A stretch of 64,000 nt of DNA, from contig AZLU01000037.1 in NCBI GenBank assembly GCA_002224055.1, forward strand, positions 180,010 to 244,009, in the 5' to 3' direction. The position numbers and the translations under genes were made by a program. Shown piece after piece: positions 26,387 to 37,410 of the stretch. Every line of letters starts with the position of its first letter. Position 1 is the stretch's first letter. The stretch is from Pezizomycotina sp. ARF18. Taxonomy: Eukaryota; Ascomycota. The notes under the pieces are model-generated. The model did no database searches. It was not told where the DNA came from and saw only the letters and a program-made list of their open reading frames with translations.

Positions 26387-28013
26387 TCATTTTAGTACAA
26401 TTATACAACAATTGCGGATTCTGTAAGTAAAACAGGGAAGTGACGCCATCCAAAACGGTGAGGTACGAACCCATGTCAATTCGACGTATTCGTCATATAT
26501 TTCGAGATCTTTTGGCTTCTCGAGCCGTCCGTGAGAATCGTACAAAGTTTCAGAACTTCCCGGAAGGTCGAGCTCCACCTCTCTTCTGATATCCAGTTTC
26601 TTTTTTGGGGCTTTGCCTAGCAGTAACGGAGTACAAGTACCAAACCCCTCCGAAGGCAATCAGACTTCCACCAAAGGCTGGATAGAAGAACTATGGTACA
26701 CTTGCGTTGTACAAGATTGATTCCTGTTTCACTGGGATACAAGACGCGGCAATAACAAAGAGCATTGCGACCAAATAAAACAGCGGTGGAACCCAGGCGA
26801 ACGTTCCGAGCCGAGTGGTGTAGTATTTATCAAGGGTGCTCCAGTTCCACCCACGCTCATCGTTATCGTTGCTCTTAAACGCGCGGAGATACAGTAATCC
26901 GCTAGACAAGAGCACCCCAGGATCGCCGAGATAACGAATGCATGCGTGCGAACGAAGATCGGATAGACTGCACTCTCCCTTGGCCCATAAACGAAGATAA
27001 TGGAAATACCTAGATGTAAAAACAAAGCAGGTATCGGTGTGCGGTTCTGGTTTCTCTTCAATTGCATTTGTTCCTCGCTCGCATCAGTATCCGAGTCTGC
27101 ACCCGCGGAATTCTGCCTTCTGAACTTTTGGAACCAGCGCCACCATTTCACAGGATTCCTTGGAACGTCGGCGTGCCAGAACTTATAGAAAGGAATAACA
27201 CCTTCCTTTGCAATCTCTTGTTTGACTCGAGCCGCAACAAACGTTACGGTAAGAAGATTTCCAAAGCTTGACAATGCGACGAAAAACGAGACTGCCTTCT
27301 CCGCCGGAATTCTGCTATTCGAAATATCTTAATTCGATAGAATGTCAGCTTCGTATAAAATAGTCTCTTTGAAACGTGTCACGACTACAGCTGTACAGAG
27401 TAATACTAAAATACCTGATCGAAGAAGATGAGGAAAGTAGGTCTCGGAGAGTTTAGATATGACGCAGGTATGATAACAAACTAATAGAATTTTATTAGCA
27501 ATTCAACTCCTATTTATTTAACTTTGCTTTTTGTTTGGCGTGTGTTCGACTCACGTATGAGAGATTGACGAGCATATACATGATGCCAACTACTATTACA
27601 GCCCACAATACCCACGCATTAGAGTCCTTCGCGGGAACCTCACCTCGCTCAGTATGTCTGTTCCTGTGTCAGCATCAAGGCACCACCGAAGTTTAAAGAA
27701 AAAGCTGCTTGGAAGGCTTACAATTGGCCTGCTGGAAGGCACCGTAGCTAAATATGACAGAGGAAAGTGCCATCACATATCCGCTCACTCCGGAGGATTC
27801 CAATTCCGGGTCGCCCGCAACAACACTGTCAGTCGGAGTACCGTCGGGGCGAATCTCGTAAAATTGACGGCGTGGAAGAATTTGTCTAAGCCTAAGGCGG
27901 ACCACGGTTTACGACCGTCGGGCCAACGGGCAGCCCAGATGAAGTCGCACCGATGATCATAAGTATGACAAGGGCCAGGAGAAATAAAGCTTGAATATTC
28001 TCTTGGTCGTTCA
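26387..28013 (-). CDS. APC/LAT-type amino-acid transporter, 5' part not found
   Basis: Plasma-membrane amino-acid permease of the LAT/MUP branch of the APC superfamily. In order on the minus strand: a hydrophobic helix ALFLLALVILMIIGA; an extracellular FFHAVNFTR loop; GYVMALSSVIFSYGAFQQAN, matching the family's YALALxxVIFSYGGFQNANYV signature; SEVRFPRRTL and IMYMLVNLSY. An intron follows (GTGAGT at 27554; acceptor near 27312). Next comes FVALSSFGNLLTVTFVAARV with KQEIAKEGVIPFYKFW, the family's strongest motif. More helices and the tail SPKKKLDIRREVELDLPG complete it. The upstream exons carrying the usual IGSGIF segment were not identified, although an acceptor at 28014 implies more exons. One oddity is a charged insert (RRQNSAGADSDTDASEEQMQ) in a loop that is short in relatives. 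Frame changes are present; it is either intact in the organism or an early pseudogene. Confidence 0.72.
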
Positions 28014-30835
28014 CTGTGAGTACCTGAACTAATGCTTATCCTTCCGATGCAAACATAGCTTAAGAAATAGAGCTTATGTTACCTAACATTCATTATAATG
28101 CATTTTTAGTAGATAGAAATGTGACTGTTGACCACAATATATGCTGTGGTAGAAAAACAAGACTATCTGCCAAAAATGCGAGAAGATCTGCATTTCCAGG
28201 AAGAAAAATGGGAGTCCAGTTGTTTATAAGTCTTGAGATCACCTGAGAAGAACCAAAAAACACGAAGGGGAAGTATCATGTCCGATACTCAAAACAACAA
28301 GGAAGTGGAGATGCCTATGATAGTTCAATCGTGGCCAAGCTTTCAAAACTCTGAACGGGTTAATGATTTTGAATCTCTTTGGATATATATGGAAAAAGAT
28401 GGTAAGCGCATATACATATATTTCAATTTGAAAAAATAAACCAAATATATATAATAGTATCTTCGAAATACGAAAGAGAAGAGGAACAGCTGTTAACGAA
28501 TCACAATATTTAGATAAATACGATTTCTGCGTAGAAGTCCAATCATTACAACTCGATGACAAGGCAGAGAATGATCGCGCAAGTATCAAGAAATAACGTC
28601 CGTAGTATATTTTGTATATATTACTAGGAAATTTGGAAAGCTTTTATTATTTTATTAATACACATAAATTAGAAATCAATTCACGTACTGCTCATAAATA
28701 AATGCAGAATGCTTGTAAATGAATGGGAAATGAATGGAAAACGTCCTGGTGGGCAGAACATTTGCCGTTGGCCACAAATTAGAATAAATCGTACCAAAGC
28801 CTATAGAGAGTAATAGTATAAATTGTTCGCTTAGAAACATTATAAAGTAGGTGCAGTCTCGGACCCTACGAAGTATAGGATCTGAGACCGTAGTAAGTGC
28901 CATGTCTTATTACTTATTTATCAATAGTATGTACTTATTTAGCCTTCAAAGGTTCTGGTTACGAGATTGCTACGCAAGTCCGAAAATAAATATGCTAAGA
29001 AAATAATGCACCAGCTACCTTTTTTATTTTATTAATTTCGCGTAGTGTAGCAGAGCAGATGAGACAAATTACTGGAAGTTAAGAAAAGTTTTTAAAAAAT
29101 AATAATAATATTGAGTTAGCGAATTGGAAGGAGGTCACTACTAAAGTAGATCTGTACTCGCTCGCATTTACAGTCCTTTTGCCCTTTTTTTCTTTCTTTC
29201 TTTCTTTCTTTCTTTCCTTTTATTATTATTATTATTATTATTATTACTAAAACCCTTTTTTTGTTATAATAAACTAGGACTTAAGTATGTAAGCGCTTAT
29301 CTACTTAAAAGTTACAAAGGAGTTATCAGGAGAAAGACAAATCGATAATAATGTCAAAAAAGGTCAAAAAAAAAAAAAAGGAAGAAATCGAAAGCCATTA
29401 ATTATACAGCCTAGCCTCCGGAGGGAGACCGACTATTAATTACACCCTCTACTACATCACACCATTGCTCCACCATAAATATTAATCAATTTTACCTTTA
29501 AATTCAAGCAGATCCAAAGGCACAACATCATATCAGCCTTTAAAAATCTGATTGAATATCCCACGCCTGCCAAATGTGCAAGTTTGGGAACGAAGAAGGT
29601 GAATATAATAAAATAAATCTTTTTCTAAGCGCATCTCAAGCTATGTAAAAAGCCATGGGAATTTTCGTCGGCGTTCGATGCCGTACAGGAGTATAAGGTT
29701 GCCCCTGCTTTAAAAATAACGTACTAGCTTTGATACTAGCTTTGACATCGGGCGGACAAATTTCTACTGCCATAAATACGACTCCGTTTACATCCGTTAT
29801 CCTAAAATCACCTAAAGTTGCTCGCGGTTCTGGGTTTCATATATAGATTTAGGAACAAGTAGGACTACACTTAGGAGTAGAACAGACCAGAAATAACTAG
29901 GAGCCAGCATCGGGAGCTAAAGAAATCGACCTATAAATGAACGAAAATCACCACTGAAACTGTTCGCGGACTTACCACCTGTTGGTAACATAATTCTCAG
30001 TACTTTCTCGTCACGCATATCTTAACTAAATCGCAACGCAGCATCGAGTAGGCGATAAGCCGTATAATAAATCTCGAAAGCGTGTATAAACAGAGTTTCA
30101 TGGGAGTTCTCCCGCGAGAGCAAACTAGTTGAGATAAATATCATCAGAACTCCTTGGAGCCGCCTTATTTCTAACCGCTACTAAAACAAAAATTACTTCC
30201 ATAATTACGAGCCCTGCTCCCGTAGATTATCTCCTGATCAAACAACAACGCCACTGCGGAAAACCCATAACAAGCCAAGTGCCTAAGCGTCCTTGAGTAT
30301 AGATATCAAACATTCTTGACTGCCTTTGTAGTTATCAATGCGGTCGGACGTAAATATCTGGATGAACTGCGCGATTCGTCTAGAAAAAGCGTAATGCATC
30401 TGTAATCGAACGATAAACTACAAAGCTTAAGAATGTCTCGCTCAAGGTCGATCGTCCATCCGGCGTCAGACTAGAACACCTACGAATAGAGCAATTTTGC
30501 GAGGCCGTGCAATAGTAGAAACTAGAAGATTCGTGGTTATAGAAATCGAGCGAGTTCCATGGAATTGACCTCTGGGAGGTTCACGAAAAGGTTCTGAGAC
30601 GTTGCTGAAAGGAATACTATCCCAGGGATATTTTGACCAAGATCTTGTTGAAGATGCAGAAGCAGAACCTGTGAATATCGCCCGCAGATATCTACTTTAA
30701 ACTTTAAATGCTTTGCGGCTGCGCAGCATCCCGTGGCGGCCATTCAGGATCATAGTGAAGAACATAACAACAACAGCTTACTTGGACATAAGTACGTAAG
30801 CAAGAAATGACGTGGTACTTGCGGCCTACACGCTA
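28014..30835. other. AT-rich region upstream of the transporter
   Basis: It should contain the missing 5' exons of the transporter if these survive. The best weak candidate is a hydrophobic minus-strand stretch near 28750-28830 (LLSIGFGTIYSNLW). The rest is AT-rich with microsatellites and no convincing coding signal. Confidence 0.4.
29189..29246. repeat. Adjacent TTTC and TTA microsatellites
   Basis: About seven TTTC units run directly into about nine TTA units on the + strand. Confidence 0.85.

Positions 30836-30874
<39 letters not shown>
30836..30874. repeat. Oligo-T/oligo-A junction
   Basis: T25 directly followed by A14 at the inner edge of the right decayed block, mirroring the junction at 21603. 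Confidence 0.85.
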
Positions 30875-33800
30875 GCTTTTTAGCGTTTTTATTGTAATAT
30901 ATTTTTTAAATTTATTTTAATATTGAAACAGAGAAACCTCTTTGATAAGAAACATAACCCAAATACCTGTCTTATCTGAAGTAACCGGCTAAAAGAAACG
31001 CACGATATCGCTAAGGATCCCAATCAACCACTCCTTCATATTTCAATCTACCTACAAAAAGAATCAACAACTCTCATATGAGACTATCGAAACGAACTTT
31101 GATGGCAGGGAAATGGGGGTATGTTCCATTTCGTTAGAGCTACGTTACGATAAAAATATAGACGCTACCGTGAACAAACCACTAAGAAACAGGCGATCAC
31201 CGACGGGTTCTAAACAAATGGACGCAGCATGGATACAATGCAGGATTAGAACGTAAACCCATCAAGTCCGCGGGGATAAAACTACGAGATCGCAGGGGCT
31301 GATGTGATAGTACAGAGCAGGACAAAAAAGCCGATACGACGGCCAATGTCGTCGAAAAAATCATAGTTTCTTCAATCAGAAGAATACCCCTCATCCCTTT
31401 TCCATACTACTCATGCACATTATGCTGATCGTATACCACCTATTTCCGTCAATGGAAACCATTCGGGAATATACTCTAAGCCATGTAACGGATTGGCTAG
31501 ACTAACGCTAGAAGAATACTTCGTAGTGTCTTCTCACCCCGCCGATAGTATTCCTGGCGACGGTCGCGGCTTCATAGCAAGCTGAGAGCGATGTCAAGAA
31601 ATACCCATATGGTTCCTGCAGAGTAGTTTGAAAAGCTCCGATTCATACTACTTAACCATTTACCTGTAGGGGAGACTAATACCAGTAATATTCACGGTCG
31701 TCAAGCTTAAATATACCACGGTGCATTGCCACCGCAAAATAGACAATTAAATATCCTAGTATTTTTTTGATCTCATAGTATCCATTAGGTGAAGAAAACG
31801 GAGAGGATAACGTAATTACTGGTTTGCATTGCAACGCCGATCCGGAGGAGTGAAAATATCAATAAACGATCAGCACCAACCTGCGATAGAACAGGTAGTT
31901 AATGGGATTGTTGCTTCCTCCAAATCTCTCGTTAAAAGCTATTCTGTCATATTGCACATCAAAATATTTCCTGAACGAAGACATAGAAAAACCAACATGC
32001 GAAGTATAAAACGTCAGGAATGATACTTCTACTCAAAATTGCGGAGAGTGAGGGTAGGTAATGCAAAAGGGGCAAAAAGAAAGATATAGCTTTTCGGCTA
32101 CTCGTCGGAGCGTTCTATACAGTCAGGGCTAAAAAGAACCGCAACTTGATAATCTCCCGATCCCGCAACCGTAACTCATATTTCAATCTAGTCGCGAAGC
32201 AAAATCACCGGCGATCTAAATGCCATTGAGATAATCTCGAAAGAAGGTCTCGAGAACCCCACGGTCTATGGCATAATCCTTTTTTTAAAAAAAAGGAGCG
32301 AATGGACCAGCTGATAAATCCCACGACGAACTACGCTAACGATCAAATCGATTTTGAAAAAGAAGCCGGTCCGCAGATATTAAAAAATTTTTCCGCGCAG
32401 AGCCCTGACGATAATGACTCGTGTTAAACGATCCCGAAGACACCGATAATAGCCGGAAGAATGGATAGGCGTGCGCTGCACTACACGCTTAACGCAATGG
32501 AGGATATACACCAGCGAAATGTCATCGAGAAAGTCATAGCTGTTTCGACAACAAAGTTCGACCGTCTTCTCATACTATTCACCGGCAACCAAGTCATCGG
32601 GTACCACCTATTTGTATGGAAGTAGCCCAATTATGCCCGTCGTTTTACATTAACGAACGGCAAGAACTAAGACCGATAAGTAGCGGAACAAAGTGCCCCA
32701 TTACCACAAACCATAATATCCTCAATGAAGTTAGCTGCCGTAAAAAAGCTCGGACGATGCACGATGTATATATATTGACCAACGAACTCAAGCCAACGTC
32801 CCCAATCATACTACTCACCACAGCGACAAGTGAGACATGAGATCTGGGATCCGCACATACTCGGGAGAAGAAAGAGCATTCTTTCTGCTACACTATAATC
32901 CCCAGCAGATGTAATCCCACAAACTGATCGTTGGATTTCATAAACACCCCAAACCCGCTCCCGTCAATTCATAAACACGGCCTATTGGATTCAACTCAGA
33001 TATGATAATACGCTAGCGAAATGTCATTGGAAAAAAAAAATCATAGCTGTTTCGACAACGAACCTCTCATACTACTCGACTTAATGATGGAGAAGCCAAC
33101 GGATATCACCTATTCGTACCAAAATAGATCAAAGAGCGGACGTTGTTTTATACTAAAAGACCGATCCACCAAGATGCGATTAGGAATCTTAGCAGTCCGA
33201 TTGCCCCTCTCACATATATTGCCCCTTTCCCATAACATTCTCTACCCGAGAGTTGGTCTTTCATAACGAGGCCGCGAAAAAGAAACCGAGAACTGCATAT
33301 ATTCTCAGCAAAGTCAAGTAAAGGCCCGGATCCATACTGCTTAGTTCGCAAATACGCAACGCCGTATCGGTACCATACGCGAGAAAATGAAGAGAACTAT
33401 TGCTCCCTAAGCAACTCCATAACATAATCTAGTAGATGTAATCCACCAAGCTGATCGTTGGGTTTCATACCATCTCAAAACAACACCAACGTCAAGTCAT
33501 AAACACGACTGCCGGATTTCGACCCAGAGAGCATAAAACGGGTACGAAGAGAACTTCAAGGGGAATTCTCTCGCAAATTAAGAACACGCTTTATAGCAAT
33601 TACAACGCGCCTCGTGGAGAAACGAGCCATAGGAAGTAATCGGAAATCTACGAAACGAATAAGCTGGCTTGTATCCCGTTGACTAGTATAACGCAACCGT
33701 CCGATAAGTGGGAAGTTCTCCAAGTTCCTCATATCATGCCTTCTCTAGACTCAGCAAAGACAAACGATATGACAATCAAAGAGTGTACCTGGAGAAACCA

Positions 33801-34900
33801 TACAAACAATCTCTAAAACAAGCTTAGATCGATACCGATATTGAAGTCGTCGTCGTCGTCGTCTCCTATTTCACAGTACTACTCTATGCGATCCTCGTCT
33901 AGGGCCACTCCATAGTTACAAACTCCGTTTATTACAGCGCTAGCCACCACGACACTCACATGCCAGTAACGAAAACACTCGGATGAGGGCATCCTAAAGG
34001 CTTAAGCAACCACTACAGTTTCGGAAAACGCGATACTCGCGCAGCACGGAAAACGAACTCATAGATTCTCAGGCACCCTCCAGAAAACCTACAAGATAAT
34101 GAAGTAGAATTCTCCGTGAAGCGATTTTAGAGCGGTATACAAGCGCAAAGAAGAACCATTAGCGTAAAAGGAAACTACAGGAGGTCCTCCGGAAACTCAA
34201 ACGTAAAACGAGGCATGTAAAAGCCCATTAGGATGGAGGGTAGGAAACAGGAGCAAACCCCGGGCTTATATCCCATTAACTAGTATAACGCAACTACCCG
34301 ATAGGTCGGAAGTTCTCCGAGTTCTTCAATATCATGTCTTCTCTAGATATAGAAGTCGCAGAATGATATGACCATCAAGAAATTTACGGAGAAATCATAC
34401 AAACAATCCGGAAGGAAATGCCCCAGCCGGATACAACCTTGAATCCGAGAGCTCGCAACCCGACTTCATAGTACTAATTATGTGGCTAAAAGGAATGTAT
34501 AATCACGAATTTCGTTTATTACAGCACTAGCTCCAACCAAACCGTCGCATACCGGTAACAAACAAATTGGAGGAGAAGATTATAACCACCACATTTTTTT
34601 CGAAATCAAGAATACTCGCTCTGAAGGAGGAGCTGATAACTTCTCAAACGTCGCTGAAGCAGGCCTATAGAAAAAAGGCAAAACCTATGGTAAAGCATTA
34701 TAGAACGGCAGGCAAGCGCCAAGAACGACCGATAGTGTAAAAGGAAACCGCGGGCGTCCTTAGGGAACTTAAATAGAGGAGGCAAGTAAAGCGATTAGAA
34801 TGAAAATATGGAAGACCGAGAAAAAGGATAAGAGATCTATTAAGTATTATTTTTTATCTTTATAAAGAAAAGACTATCCAAATATACCCACCAAGAAAGG
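30875..34900 (-). mobile_element. Decayed LINE-like block with internal tandem repeats (right)
   Basis: About 4 kb with no long open frame. On the minus strand, near 34300 and 33690, two related segments read like the RT entry motif (TYRVVALY...MGYKPG against YRPIxLLxTxGKxLE). Near 31340 the reading TTLAVVSAFLS...FIPADLMGL resembles LRVxSAYRTVS...IPIDL of Tad-type LINEs. Direct repeats are visible: 32517-32553 against 33018-33058; 32898-33012 against 33435-33541; 33661-33816 against 34264-34412, with spacings near 500-600 bp. It is heavily mutated and old. The orientation is opposite to the left block. Family assignment rests on weak motifs. Confidence 0.42.
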
Positions 34901-35181
34901 ATTGAAAATTATTTCGTCTGGTTGCCCCCATGTAAACTAAGCGTAGAGTATTCAATAAACATAAACCAACAGTCTAACCCATCGAAAAGAATGTAAAAAG
35001 GGTTTAAAAAAAAATTGGATATCAGTATCCAACGCCGTCCGCCTCTTCTAGTGTTCCTTCCCTTTTGCTTTCTTCGATCTTTGAAACGATGTATCTCCTA
35101 AAATATCTCCCCGTTAATACACACGTATTACTATGTATTATCAAAATGTAAATCAGTGCAAGGAAATGACATACCCAACGC

Positions 35182-36385
35182 TCATCCTCCTCGTCCTTTT
35201 ACTTTCCCCTCCTTCAGCATGCCCGGCAGCACATCCACCTCAAATTCGGGATTACCCTCCGAGAAAAATGCGACGGAATATCTATCCGTTCCGGGGGGCG
35301 GTGCTACGATTCGATGTCGGACGGCGGGTAGCGTTTATTCGTCATCAGCTCGAGTAGGTCGCCGCAGTTTACGATGAGTGACGCCGGATTCGGCGGTATC
35401 TGCGTAATATTAGCTCCAGCCAACTAAACAAACTGAAATATTGAACAAAGAAAGGCGTAACTCACGGCAATAAACTCCCCGCTCCTCTCATCCAACACCT
35501 CCAACCCTCCCACATCATCCTGCAGCAGCACCGTAATCAACCCCAATCGCTATGCAATCCCGCCCCCATCCCGCCCGCACCACCATTCTTTATACTAACC
35601 CCTCCATTAACGCTACTCCTCCTACCAGGATTAATAATATCCGCGCTATTGCTCGACGACGGGGGACTCATGCTCGGCCGCCGCTCCCCGGCCGCGTAGT
35701 AGTGTATCAGCCGCATGTGCGCGACCTGCCCGCAGAAGAAATCCTCGAAAGCGTCCTCGTTTAATCCTAAACCCAGTGCGATGTAACCGCCGAGCTGCCG
35801 CGACAGCTTTTCGGCGGCGTTGTAATACATGCGGCAGAGCTGCTCGAACCCCGGTAGGTCGTGCCCGTGCGGCCAGCGGAGAGCGAACCGGGCCGTGTGT
35901 CGACGAACGTGGGCGATACCGCGAAGCCTTCGTTTAGATCCGGCACCGCGTCGTCTTCTTCATCGACTGTTTTCTGTGCAGTCGATGGTTCCAGCTGTTT
36001 ATCCTCCGGCGTCGGAGTTAACATTCCCGTCCACCACCACCATTACCTCCTCCGCCGTCGTCCCTAGGATACGTCGTACTACCACCCCACCTATTCCCAC
36101 CTCTACCTCCCTTTCCACCGAGGCTGTGAGACTTGTAGGATTCGTAGCCGGTGTGTACGCTATCTAGCTTTAGCGTTTCCATTTTCTTGACAGAGGTAGG
36201 TTGAAGAAGTCGACGGACGCGCGGAGGATGGAGGACTGTATGGATTCGGGGAATGCGTGGTCGCGGAGTTCGAAGAAGCCGTAGTTTTCGAAGGCGTGGC
36301 GGATTTGCGATACTACGACCTCGCGCGGGGAAGCGAGGGAGACTACGGGGATCGTAGAGCCGAAAGGAAGGGGTGCTGATGCCAT
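35182..36385 (-). CDS. 2-oxoglutarate/Fe(II)-dependent dioxygenase (IPNS-like)
   Basis: Non-haem iron oxidoreductase of about 385 residues; substrate unknown. The N-terminal dioxygenase domain starts at ATG 36385: TIPVVSLASPREVVVSQIRH, then FENYGFFELRDHAFPES. The catalytic domain follows: EKLSRQLGGYIALGLGLNED, VAHMRLIHYY, then HSDWGLITVLLQDDVGGLEV with the H-x-D iron ligands. A 42-nt intron (35424-35465, GTGAGT...TTTAG) joins GEFIA to LAGANITQIPPNP. Then come NCGDLLELMTN and HRIVAPPPGT, holding the second His, and FFSEGNPEFEVDVLPGMLKE to the stop at 35182. Known: this fold includes isopenicillin-N synthase, flavonol synthase-like and many secondary-metabolism enzymes. Oddities: Gly-rich additions after YESYKS and before GLHSDWG, and frame changes. 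No neighbouring biosynthetic genes were seen. Confidence 0.88.
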
Positions 36386-37410
36386 GATGATTAAGGAAGA
36401 GAGAGTTTGTGAAGGCTGACTGGCAGCTATTGGGGAGGGGAATGCTTACGGATATATGGAGTAATTTTCGAAAGTTGAAAGGAGACAGAAGGAAGATAGT
36501 GGAACAGAGGGGATTTATTATACTCGTGAGAGCGTTAAGGAATTTCGGATATATTAACTGTCAGGAGAAGATAACGTCACAGGGGTTCAAAAAGATCGCC
36601 ACATGAAAAATGACGTCGAAATGGAGCGAGCGTCAAGAAAGCCTCAACTTGAGAGAATGATAGGAAATAAAAACAACAGAATCGTGAAAAAAAAGGTCTT
36701 GCTATTGATCTTATAAGCTGGATAGATGAGTATCGTAAATGCGATAAAAAAAATTTTTTTGTTCGTCGTTATCGTCGATGATGAAAGATAAACGGAGGAA
36801 GGGGTGGTGATTTTTGTTTGCTTGGTTGTTGGAACTTCTCTTTGAATTTGTGGGGGGGGACTTTTTTTGCGGGTTTTAAAAAGGGAAAGAAATCAGGGCG
36901 TTTCGCTTCGGTCCCCCTTCGCTTAGAATGGGGAGCTTTCAACCCACATTTTTTTGAACGGCCTGAATGCCAAGACCAATACAAAGATCAGACCATCTCG
37001 ATGCGTATAATTGGGCACGGTGCTGGGAACAGATGCGTATATGTGAGAACTAAACAAATGGTCGCCAAGTTATGACCACTGGAAGCGTTCATATACCTTT
37101 CCTTAACGTTCCATAATACTACTGTATTGATTGCATTTGAATATATATACTGTATTAGAAATGCTATTGTACAGGTAATGCTTCGCTTGCGAGGGTATAT
37201 ACAGAAGATAGGATATAGTAAGCTGGTGTGAAGCTATAGAGTATCGTGCCGCCGAAAGAACCTTTTTCTTTATCTCTCTCTAAATCGATGTCCGAAAGAT
37301 AAACAGCGATTTTAAGATGTAAGGGGATGATTTCAATTGATAAGGACGATTCCGGCTCGCGCTGAAGATGAGCATGGCGTCATGCATACGAAACGAGAAT
37401 ATGTCAAAGC
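36386..37410. other. Intergenic region between dioxygenase promoter and PXR1 3' end
   Basis: Should contain the dioxygenase promoter. Short open frames on both strands (about 70-85 codons near 36770-37075) lack domain or codon support. Confidence 0.5.

Noticed and set aside
30537-30743. Minus-strand 68-codon frame at the edge of the right block
   Set aside because: No domain is recognised, and it lies in AT-rich DNA next to the T/A junction.
33846-33862. GTC repeat as a coding Asp/Ser run
   Set aside because: A short trinucleotide repeat within decayed repeat DNA, with no surrounding open frame.
16400-34900. Centromere
   Set aside because: The region contains recognisable genes, has moderate GC content and lacks the long AT-rich RIP-mutated retroelement pile typical of filamentous fungal centromeres.
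16400-34900. RIP-mutated DNA
   Set aside because: CpG and CpA-containing words remain common and GC is not strongly reduced, unlike classic RIP. A dinucleotide-index calculation would settle it.
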